A DNA stretch of 64,000 nt, from the NCBI GenBank assembly GCA_947579665.1, contig OX388347.1, positions 38,510,943-38,574,942 of the forward strand, written 5' to 3'. Source of the stretch: Sympetrum striolatum. Lineage: Eukaryota; Arthropoda; Insecta; Odonata; Libellulidae. The notes beneath the pieces were generated by a model. The model was given only the letters and a program-made list of their open reading frames with translations. It searched no databases and was not told the DNA's origin. Both the position numbers and the translations under genes were made by a program. Numbering within the stretch: the first letter of the stretch is position 1; the number at the start of each line of letters is the position of its first letter. This document shows positions 12,426 through 23,400 of this stretch, in pieces.

Positions 12426-12564
12426 GAATAAATAATTTGAAATATTTTGGTTTCCACAGGAAAAAATTTAATTAAACTGACGACTAGTTTCGGCGCTTAT
12501 TTTCGTTATTTTCAAGTCACATAAGTCACAAGAAGATATTGAAAATATTTCGAAATATTTATTC
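12426..12564. repeat. Foldback repeat with CGACTAGTTTCG centre
   Basis: Arms at 12426-12448 and 12542-12564 are reverse complements (GAATAAATAATTTGAAATAT against its AAATATTTCGAAATATTTAT-type partner, three mismatches). The interior contains CGACTAGTTTCG at 12481-12492, identical to a 12-mer in the separate foldback at 13830-14007. Confidence 0.6.
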
Positions 12565-12699
12565 ATAACGAACAATAAAAAAATTGCATAAGGTTTAAAA
12601 CAGAGTAGTGTTTGCAATACGTAGGCTTGAAACGTTAAGTCAACGAACTGAACATAAATGATAACTACTAAGCATTAATATTTGTCATTAACGTGCAGA

Positions 12700-13210
12700 T
12701 AGAGAAGTTTCGAATGCACAACCCTTCCACGAGGTGGTCTCCCTTTTTCTTTTATCACTCAAAGCCATTTATTTTGCCGATCGAGGACGACGTGGAGAGA
12801 TGGAGAGGCGGGGCCGACGCGTCGTCGCTTTTCGTGATTCTTTTTTTTATCTCGGTCGATCGGTCAAATGCGTGTGTTTGTGTATGTTTTAGTAATGCGA
12901 TCTCGTAATTGGTTCGTCATTAAGGTCACTCCTGATTTTTTCCCGTCTCCCCATCCAATAGCACTTCCGTATTCAGCCCTTCCACGGGAAGGGACATCCC
13001 TGTCCACTCAAAAGGAAGGGTTTCTGCTCATCCTCGGATGTAAATAAAAAACTAACCGGCAGCGCAGGAAGGAAGCGATTTAGGGAGAAGGAAGATGGTG
13101 GATGGTTTTTGCGTGGACAAGTTGTTTTCACATGTGATGCATGGGGTCCTGTTACACGGTTTTTCTGATTAAATGTCTCTGATCCAATCTTTGTCTTGTC
13201 CTGCATTCTA
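12700..13210. other. Moderately GC-rich intergenic stretch
   Basis: It contains CpG-rich patches (GGCGGGGCCGACGCGTCGTC near 12807-12826) and a T-rich run. Frames on both strands are short and lack domain character. No gene called. Confidence 0.3.
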
Positions 13211-13829
13211 AAACGAGGGAAATATCGTTTACCAAGCTAGCAATCAAAATGACATGTAAATCAAGACAGAACAAACCTGAAGTTGAATATGGGGACTCAT
13301 GTATGCTTTATAGCTAATTAAAGGTAAATATAAAAAGAGCCGTAATAACAAAACTTGTACTTGTTACGTTCAAATTTATTTAGTAAAGACTTTTAAATTG
13401 AATTTCATCAAGTATCGCTGAATGTTATTCATTATATTAAAGCGAAATAAATAATGTATTGCACATATGAAAAGGGAATTAAAAATATTAAATTGATCGT
13501 AACTTATTTATCTTATTTGTATACAAGGCTATTTTGAGGAATAAGCAGACTTTTCATTAATTAAAGTTAACTTTACACAATTTTATCTCGAACAACCTAA
13601 ATAATTTTTCTATACAATGCAGAATGATGTCAAGGAAAACCCTCTGCATTCATAAATTAATATACATTTTTAGATTTACATGTTTTAGTTAAAACTAACT
13701 TCTTCAAAAACGTCTCACCATCCTAATTGTAACTGGAATATGCCAAAATCTAATGGCCAAAAATTTCATGGAATCAATGAGGACAGTTGGATCTGTTATG
13801 ATTAAGCTTAACTTTGTGTCAGAGAGCCA

Positions 13830-14007
13830 TAATAAATGAAATAATAAACACTTAATAACTTCTACAGATATATTTTTAAGTCGACTAGTTTCGTCAATCA
13901 ATTGACATCTTCAGGTGGCCTGTATAAGTCAATTCATTGACGAAAGTAGTCGCCTTGAAAATATTCCTGTGGAAGTTATTAAGAGTTTATTGTTTTATTT
14001 TTATGAG
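13830..14007. repeat. Foldback repeat, ~75-80 bp arms, CGACTAGTTTCG centre
   Basis: The left arm (13830-13905) and right arm (13927-14007) are reverse complements at roughly 80 percent by eye. Shared blocks include AAGTCGACTAGTTTCGTCAA against its partner TTGACGAAAGTAGTCGCCTT, and CTTAATAACTTC against GAAGTTATTAAG. The spacer includes CATCTTCAGG. The flank AACTTTGTGTCAGAGAGCCATA recurs, with changes, at 35504-35526 beside a third foldback, so these belong to one family. The small frame across the right arm is not a gene. Confidence 0.7.
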
Positions 14008-14298
14008 GATAGCTGCTATAAAAAGTGTTCTTGCTACTTCTTCCATGAATTCTTAACTACATGTTATTCGGGACTATATTTGAAAAAGTATTTAAGGATG
14101 AGAATCCACGGAGAGGATTATTACTTACCATTTTTTCGAGCTGTGAGCATAAGAGAATTCATCTAAATTACATCAAACGAATAGCTGCCTTTTCACTGAA
14201 GCTTATATGATGTGGCTCCGAAAAATTTTCCACTTGGAACTCTCCGTTCAACTTCATTAAATAAAAACAGAACAGAAATAATTCCTCATTAATCGGAA

Positions 14299-14304
14299 TT
14301 TATT
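14299..14304 (-). terminator. Poly(A) signal AATAAA of the giant gene
   Basis: On the minus strand AATAAA lies about 95 bases after the TGA stop of the 3255-codon frame. It is a canonical hexamer at a normal distance for an arthropod 3' UTR. The cleavage site cannot be seen. Confidence 0.55.
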
Positions 14305-14372
14305 ACAAAAATAACATTTCAAAGAAACAAATATTAGCACCATCTTCTAAAATGATAAGGAACACTTTAAAT

Positions 14373-14400
14373 AATAAACTTTCATTAATAAACTTTCATT
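14373..14400. repeat. 14-bp tandem duplication abutting the stop codon
   Basis: AATAAACTTTCATT is repeated exactly at 14373-14386 and 14387-14400. On the minus strand the second copy begins in the last base of the TGA stop of the giant gene, so the duplication forms the start of the 3' UTR. Length change here would not affect the protein. Confidence 0.85.
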
Positions 14401-17400
14401 CAGTCAAGAAAAATTTCGTCGATTATGTCACTTAACGCGTCCAGCGAATCAAGCACTAAGTCGTCTATACTTTCTTCTGGAAGCTCACTTTTCTCGCTTT
14501 CTTTTTTATAGTCTATCTTGCAATCTGGCCTTAGTGATGTTTCAGATGCAGGGACTCTATTTTCATGGCAAGGAACCACTGTATCAGTTGTCTGAATGAC
14601 AGTAATCACAGGTACTAAGGTTGCGGTATGCCTATCGGAATATCCCCTTTCGGGAATGATTTCTATATTACTAGAAAGGCAAGGAGATTCCTTCTGCAGT
14701 TTAGGAAAATTCTGAGAAGTTTCTCCCACGGTACAAGGGGAAGGTATTCCTTTGATAGGATTTTGCACTTTCGAAGGGAGGGGGGCAACAGGAACTTTGT
14801 AGAGCTCAGGCCTACAACCATCACGCCGTTCGTTTGTAGAGTTCTGTTTCTGATAATACTTGTTACGGCTTACAATAACATCAATCTTGTGAATTTTCGT
14901 GGTTGAAGGTCTGGAGGAAGGATCTGTAGAAGGTAAATTTCCTACAACGACATCCTCAGGACAGGATGCGCTGTCCTCAAATAACGGAGTGGATACGGTG
15001 GTAGGTGCAGGTACAGGTTGCGGCATAGGCAGATTCGACTCGTTTGAACTGGAGCAACTTGAAGCACCAACAGACTCTACAGTTAGCTCTGGAAAAGGTG
15101 CTTCATTCCTTAAAGAACAGGAAGAAGGGGGCCCTTCGATGATATCCCCAGTTTTTGAAGTAGTGGGGACATCGATGGGCGGGTAGAATCGACGTCGCAA
15201 CATATTAAACTTTGAGTAGCTTAGCATAACCGGTATCTTGTTCAATTCCACGTTAGGGGAGTTACTTCTGGAAGAAATAGTTCCAACAACGATATTCCCT
15301 TGATTGGATGTGCTCTCGTTGACGGTTGGTGTGTTTTGGGTAGATTCGGCGGTAGATAAAGCTTCCGACCGATCGTTCGATTCACTTTCTTCGGAGGTAG
15401 CTTCAATATGAGATTTTATGGAAACAAAATCCTTCACGGAAGTAAGCACAGGAAGTGGACATTCAGAAGAAATTACAGATTCTGTGTCCATCCCTGAGGA
15501 CTGTACACCACTTTCTGAAGTTCCTATTGAACGTTCCACTTCGACAGAGATAGGAGATTTTAAGAATGGCTTTTTGAAAGATTCTTGTTTATCAGAAGGG
15601 CAAAGTTCCTCCTTTGTAATGTTTGCAGATTTGAACCGTTGCTCTTTTGAAGGATTTCCCTTTCCTGAAGGACGTGGTGAAGATTCTTCTTTGGTAAAGC
15701 GAACAGATTCCACCCGTTGCTCTTCCGAATAATTCCCTTTTCCTGAGGTGCGTGGTGAAGATTCCTCCTTGGCAAAGTTCGAATACTCCAACCGTTGCAC
15801 TTTCGGAGAATCCCTCCTTCCTGAAGAGCGTGGCGAAGATCCATCCTTCGTAATACTTGCAGATTCAACCCGCGGCTTTCTGTAAGTATCCCGCCTTTCA
15901 GTAGAGCATGGTGAAGACCTATCCTTGGTAGAGCTCGCAGATTCAACCCTTGACTTCCTGGAAATATCCCGTACTTCGGAAGAGCGTGGTGAAGATCTAT
16001 CTTTGGTATCTCTCGCTGATTCACTCCGTGGCTTCCTGGAAGCATCCCGCATTTCGGAGGATCGTGGTGAAGATCTATCCTTGCTTCTTCTCGCAGATTC
16101 ACTACGTGGTTTCCTGGAAAGATCCCGCTTATAAGGAGAGCGTGGTGAAGATCTTTCTTTGGTGTCTCTCGCAGATTCAACCCGTGGCTTTCTAGAAGTA
16201 TCCCGATTTTCGGAAGAGCCTGGTAAAGATCTATCTTTGGTGTCTCTCGCAGATTCAACCAGTGACTTTCTGGAAGTATCCCGATTTTCGGAAGAGCCTG
16301 GTGAAGATCTATCCTTGGTATCTCTCCAAGATTCAACCCGTGTCTTTCTGTATGGATCCCGCATTTCAGAAGACCGTGGTGAAGATTCCTTCTTCGAAAC
16401 GCTGGCAGATTCAACCCGTGGCTTTCTGGATGGATCTCGCTGTTCGGATGAGCGCTGTAAAGATTCCTCCTTCGTAATGCTTGCAGATTCAACCGGATCC
16501 CTTTTGGTAGTATCCCGGTTTTCAGAAGAACGTAGTAAAGATTCCTTCGTAGTTGTACTTGTAGATCCTATCTGTGAAATTTTAGAAAGATCCTCACCTG
16601 AAGTACAAGGGAAAACCTCATTTCTCGAGGTGTTTGCAAGGTCTGCCCATGGCATTGTTGAGGTATTCTTCTGAACAAGTGAATGATGTGCTAGTTGCCC
16701 TTTGACGGTCCCTTCTTTTAAGTTTGGAATGTAATACCTGCAAGCCTGTGGCCTCATGAAGGAATCCTTCTCGTCTGAAGTTAATTGCTCAGGTTGTTCC
16801 TTGGGCAATTGGGCGTTTACGGGCAATTCTTTTGGCCATTTGGAGGAATCATTGTATGAAGAATTCTGTTCAGGCTGCCCATTGTTAGTGCTTGCAAGTT
16901 CTGCAGGTGGTATTAGCGAAAATTCCTCCCTAGATGACATTTGTGGCATAGGTTGCCCGTAGGAGGTTCTTGCTGGTCCTATATTAGATCTTTCAAGGGA
17001 ATCAGAAGTGTCTGAGGTATCTTGCGTAGGTGAGTCTTCAGCGGCACCTTTAGATACTACATTTAGTCTTCCGGAGGATGTCATCTTCACTATAGAATAT
17101 TGATTAGGATTCTCTTCCTTGCTGCTTGCAAGTATCAAATTTTTCCATAAATTACTATTGAAGTAATCCTTCTTGTGCGAATATTCTACTATAGGTGGCC
17201 CTTCGGTGATTCTCGGATGTTCACTTTCTGAAGGATAATTCTTGGTTAAAGGATATTCTTCTCGTTGTTTTTTGACAACACTAAGAGAATCCCACCGTTT
17301 CATTTTGGAGGAACTCTTCCCTTCTGTAGTATCTTGTGTACAAGACATTTGAGCGTCGCCTACAGTTCCTGCATGTGGCGTTTTGGTAGAATAATCCTTC

Positions 17401-20400
17401 TTGACTGAAGTTTCTTCAGAACATGGCCCTTTAGAAGTGATTGGAGGAACTGCGTGCGACTTCCTGGAGAAATTAATTTCGTGAGAATAATACTGTTCAC
17501 TCTGCCATTTGCTGACGCCTGGAGAATCACACCGCATCCTTTTGGGGGAGTTCTCTGCATTACCCTGAGTAAAAGATCCTGTAGCATCGCATAGAGGCTT
17601 TTTGGAAAAATCGCTCTTGTCCAAAGAATATTGTTCACTTTGCCATTCCTCGGCGCTTGGAGAATGACACCGCGTCCTTTTGCCGTTACTATTAGGTTCC
17701 CACCGCGACCATACTGAGGAATATTGCTCAGATCGTTCTCTTATGGAGCTTGCAGGTATTTCATTTAGTCTTTTACTGCAATTATTCCTCTCTGAAGTTC
17801 CTTGAGCGTGTGGTCCTTGGGCGTTGCTTCTTGACTTATCCTCTTGTGGGTTATAAAAAGGATTTTTTACTAATGAAGGTGTTTTTTTGGAAGTACTGGC
17901 ATGCTCTCCCTGTGATGTTTTGGAAGAATTCCACTTATCTACAGAACTGGAGGAATGACACTCTACACTGGGAGTTAGAGATTCCGAGCTTTGTTTTATG
18001 GATAGGGCATCTGTTTCTGAAACACGTGAGCGTCTTTGCCCGTGGGTCCTGACTTCAGGCACTGACCATTCTTTCTCGATTGAATCCCTGCCTTCAGAAT
18101 TTTGCTGAGGTGAAACTTCGGTGGTGATTGCAGGTTCGTAGGTTTGATGTGGACCTCTGATGGAATCCTTCCCAGAAGAACTTGCAGAATCTATGCTCAG
18201 GCTTGAGTACTGTTTCTCTTTGCTAGAAGAATATGAAGAAATCTTTTCTTTGGCGGTGGTTTCAGTTTCCATCCAATAAGTTTTTGAAGAATGGTTCTCG
18301 TCTAAAGTATTTTGATAAGGTAGTCCTTTGGACGAGCTCGCATGGTCTGTCCATGCGCTTTTGGAAGAATTCCTCTCCTCAAAAGTACGTCGAGTTAGCA
18401 GTTCCTTGGGAGGGCTGGAAGGGTCTACCCACGCCCTTTTGGGTGGATTCTTCTTTCCTGAAGTACACTGGGAATGTAATGCTTTGTTGGAGATGAAAGA
18501 TTTTTTTCCTCGCTTTAAGGATGACATTCTGTAGTTGTGCCATAAAGCGAGCCAGGGGTGTCCTCCCACACCTGTAATGAACTGTTTATTTTTTCCAGAC
18601 TTACATGAAGAAGGTAGGACTTTCATTTCCGCAAAATTCGTAATAATAGTATGAGGGAGAATTTGGTCGACATTGGAATTTCTTTTTTTGTTGCTCTTAT
18701 TTTTGGTCGTTTCACCCTGTGTCGCATTGCCGTTGGAGCTACAGATAGAAACATTATTTTCTACGTCAATTTTATGACTGCTAGCGCAAGGGTCGACGTA
18801 AGGGTCGTTGCTCAGTGATGGTTTGATTTCAGATGCAGGCCCAAGGAGTCTTATTCTCTGGTTGGGGTTTACATTATCTACGACGGTGGCATTAAATGCC
18901 AAGGGGCTTTCATATTCTGACCACGACTTGATTGAAGGAACAAGCTCTTTTGGAGAACATTCTGGACGTGGCCCATTGATATAGCTAGTGGTATCTATCT
19001 TTAGGTTAACAGAGGTCACGATATTTCCCGGAGGAAATTGCATAACTGATTCATTATTGTTGATGCCAAGTTCAATCTGAGAGGAAACGGAGGATGCTTC
19101 CTTTCTTGGAGGAATTGGTTCATTTGGTTTATCAGTGGTCTCTACAGAATCTAACCATGGCTTGATCGAAGATACATTCAGAGGACATTGTGCAATAACT
19201 CCATCGTTTGTACTAGCAGACCATGGCATAATGGACAGATCCTTGCTTGGAGACACTTGTGTAAGAGTTGAATGGTTGGTACTACCAGGTTCTTCCCTTC
19301 GTTGAATTGAAGTCACGTCCTTCAAAGCAATAAAGTTTAGCTGTGATTTATTGCTTACATCCATCGAAGGTTTCCATTGGTTAATGGATGCCACATCCTT
19401 TCCTTGAACTCCTTTGTTTGTGCTCTCATATTCTACACATGGGTTAATAGAGGATGCAACCTTTCCTGAAGAAGATTTCCGAATTAGTCCTTTGTTGTTA
19501 ATATCAGAATCAATCCTTGGTGTATTGTAAGATGCTTGCTTTCCTGAGGGTAAGTGTTGATACGGTACATCCATGGTGTCTATGGAATCTAGCCATCGTT
19601 CAATGGAAGGTGCCTCCTTATCTGGAAAAAAATGTGCAACAAGTGTATTGTCACCAGGAGCAGATTTTGTGCGTGGGGTACCGGGTGCGTCCTTGCTTGG
19701 AGTGACTTGTTCAGAAGGTAATATGATTGTACTTGCCGGCGAAATACAAGGTGTAAGGGATGTGTCCTTGCTTGGAGTCACTTGAAGAGGAGATAATGAT
19801 TTGATGCTCGCGGACTCTAAGCATGGCGTAATGGATGTGTCCTTGTTTGGAGTAACTTGAAGAGGTGATATGTTGGTACTTTCAGTCTCTATCCATGGGG
19901 TAATGGAGGATGAGTCCTTCCTTGCATTATATTCCTGGTTTGGTTTCTTGATAATATCCACGGAAGATTTACATCGGTAATTGGAAGGTATGTTCTTTCC
20001 CTGGAGAACTTTTGGATTTTGCTCTTTCCTGATTTTTTGAGATTCTATCCATGGCTTACTTGAAACAATATCGTTCCCTATACGTTTTGGATGATGTTCT
20101 TTGATAACATTTGGAGATCCCATTTTTGGGTTAGAAAAAGATATGCCCTCCTCTGACGAAAATGGTATAAGTTCCTCATTGATAGCGGTTTCAGATATTG
20201 TACATGGCCCAACTGGAAATCCTTTTCCAAGATCTGATGTTAAATATTTTTGGTTGGTGCTAGCAGATACATCGTTTTGTCTAATGAAAGACGCTTTCTT
20301 CCCTAGAAGTGATTGTACATGAGATTCTTTAGTTATGCCAGAAGATTCTATATTTGTGATAGTGGAAGGACCTTCCTTTCTATAGGTACTGGAAAAGATT

Positions 20401-23400
20401 GGCTCATTCCCGTTTCTTGTAGATTCTGTACTTGTAATAACAGAATGCCCTCGTACCTGCTGTGATAATGGAGACTGAGAGCCTTTGATGGTGTTTTTTG
20501 ATCCTGCATTTTCCTTAGGTAAAGTTTTGCTTAGGTACTTTATACCTGAAGTACCTGCAGACACTGTCGTTATGTGAGTTCCTGCTAATAATAATAGAGC
20601 GTTTTGTTTTTTTCTGTATGCTTGGCGTCGTCTCTTGTTGTATCTCTTTTGCGCTACACTCAGCGGCTTCCCTCCGGCGTTGACGTTCAAGGTGGAAGTT
20701 TTACACAGGGCTTGGTCGCTATCTTTGCCAAGCGTCTTATTATTTTGGGTATGATGATCGATGGATCCGGGTGTACCCTGTACTGATTTTACTATGGCCG
20801 CAGGTCCCAATCCCGCTTCTTCCTTCCTCGATTCTCTATTTCCGGACAATGTAGCAACAGCTGGAGATAAATAGCACGTCGCGGCTGTACCTTGCGTTAA
20901 TTTTTCGATAGGTGTAAATCTTAATCCCCCTTCTTTGTTCTTGGTATCTCCATCTGCGGATAGCTTAAAAAGATTAGGTGATGAAGTTCTGCTCTCGGGT
21001 ATACCCTGTACTGATTTAGCAATAGCTGCAGGTCCTAATCCCGCTACTTGCTTCTTGGAATATTTATTGGCGGATGGAGTAACGGAAGTGGGAGATGACG
21101 TGCTGGACGCGGGTGTACCCTGTGCTGATTTTGCTGCAAGTGCTGGCACTAATCCCGTTGTTTTCATCTCGAAATCTCTGTTGGCGGAGGGTGTAACAAC
21201 AGCGGGAGCTGAAGTGCTGGCAGATATTTTACATTGCGTTACTGGAGATACCTCCTTCCCCGAACTACTCGGACTGCATTGGCTTTTAATGGCATTATCT
21301 GCGTCTTTTTTCAACTGGTTGATTTCGCGACGTTTCCTGTTATGACGCCTGCGTGCTCCACTTACTTTTCTCTTGGCAATGACAGGTGCAGGACCTGATC
21401 CCATTTCTCCCTTCCTCGATTCTATATGTCCGGATAACGTAGAAACAGCTGGAGATAAATAGCAAACCGCTGCTGTACCTTGTGTTAATTTTTCAATAGG
21501 TGTAAACCTTAATCCCCCTTCTTTCTTTCTGGTATCTCCATGTGCGGATGTCGTAACAACAGCAGGAGATGAAGTTCTGGTTTCGGGTATACCCTGTGCT
21601 GATTTCAGGATGGGTGCAGGCCTTACCCTTGCTTCCTGCGTCTTGGAATCTCTGTTTGCGGACGATGTAACAACAACGGGAGATGAGGTGCTCCTCGTCG
21701 GTGTACCTTCTGCTGAGTTAACGATAGGTGTAGGCCTTCTTCTCACGTCTTCCTTCTTTGAATCTTCATGTGCGGATGGTGTAATAACAGAGAGAGATGA
21801 AGTGCTAGACGCGGATGTACCTTGTACTGATTTTACGATGGGTGCAGGACTTCCTCCCGCTTCTTCCTTCTTGGGTTCTCTGTTTTTGGAAGATGTAATA
21901 ACAGCGGGAGATGAGGTGCTCCTTTTCGGTGTGCCTTGTATTAAATTTTCAATAGGTGTAAACCTTAATCTCCCTTCTTTCTTTTTGGTAACTCCATGTG
22001 CGGATGGCGTAACAACAGCGAGAGATGAAGTGCTAGACGCGGGTGTACCCTGTGCTGATTTAACGATGAGTGCAGGAGACCTTACTCCCGCTTCTTGCTT
22101 CTTGGAATCTCTGTCTGTGGAAGGTGTAACAACAGCGGGAGATGAAGTTCTCCTTGTCAGTGTACCTTTTGCTGAGTTAACGATAGGTGCATGCCTTAAT
22201 TTCGCTTCTTCCTTCTTCGAAACTCCACATGCGGATGGCGTAACAACAGGGGGAGATGAGGTGCTGAACGAAGCTTTACCCGGAGCTAATTTAGCAATAG
22301 GTGCAGGATTTACTCTGGCTTTTTGCTTCTTAGGATCTCCACATGCGGAAGGTTTTACAACAGCAGGAGATGAGGTGCTCCTCGTCGGTGTTTCTTGTTT
22401 TGATTTTATGATAGGCGCAGGCCTCAATACTGCTTCTTCCTTTTTAGAATCTCTGTTTGCGGAAGGTGTAACAGCAGCGGGAGATGAGGTGCCCCTTTTC
22501 GGTGTAGCATGTGCTAATTTAACGATAGGTGCAGGCCTTAATCTCGCTTCTTGCTTCATCGAATATCTGTTTTCTGTTTGTGTATCAACATCAGGAGCTG
22601 AAGAAGTGGCAGATATTTTACATAGAGATACGGGAGAAACATTTTGCCCCGAACTGCCTGGATTGAATAGGCCTTGGATGGTATTATCTGCTATTTTTCT
22701 TAGGCGATCACGGTTTTGCCGGTGGATGTCGCGACGTATCCTGTTATGACGCGTCCGGGAAGCGCTTAGTTTTCTGCTGACGATAGGTGAAGATCGTAAT
22801 CCCTCCTCTACTTTTTCGGAATCTCTATTAACGGATGGTGTAGCAATAGAGGAAGATGAAGTGCTAGTCGCAGGTGAATCTTGAGTTGATTTGGTAATAA
22901 CTGCAGCGCTTAAACCTGCGTTTTCCTTCTCGGAATCTCTTTTTGCGGGGGGTTTAACAATGATTGGAGATGAATAGATAGTCTTGGCTGTACCTTGTGC
23001 TGATTTAGCGATAGGTGCAGCGCTTACTCCGGCTTCTTGCTTTTTGGAATCTCTGTTTGAGGATTGAGTAGCAACACCGGGAAAAGAATAGCTAGTCGTG
23101 AGTGAGCCTTGTGCTGGTTTAACGATAACTGCAGGCGTCAATCCCGCTTCTTGCTTCTTGGAGTCTCTGTTTGCGGAGGGTGAAGCAACAGCGGGAGCTG
23201 AAGTAGTAGTCGCTGGTGAATCATGCGCTGATTTAGCGATAACTTCAGGTCTTAAAACCGCTCCTTGCTTCTTGGAATCTCTATTTGAAGATTGTGTTGC
23301 TACAGCGGGAGATGAGGTGCTGGATTTGGGTATACCCTGAGCAGATTTAGCGATAGGTTCAGGCCTTAATCTCGCTTCTTGCTCCTTGGAATCTCTGTTT

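Noticed and set aside
15560..16492. 310-codon minus-strand frame in another register
   Set aside because: It overlaps the 78-bp array in a shifted frame. Periodicity alone explains its openness, while the main frame is ten times longer.
21610..22749. Plus-strand 379-codon frame opposite the giant gene
   Set aside because: It is the mirror of the 38-aa coding repeats. Repeat lengths divisible by three keep other frames open, and it has no independent start context or domain.
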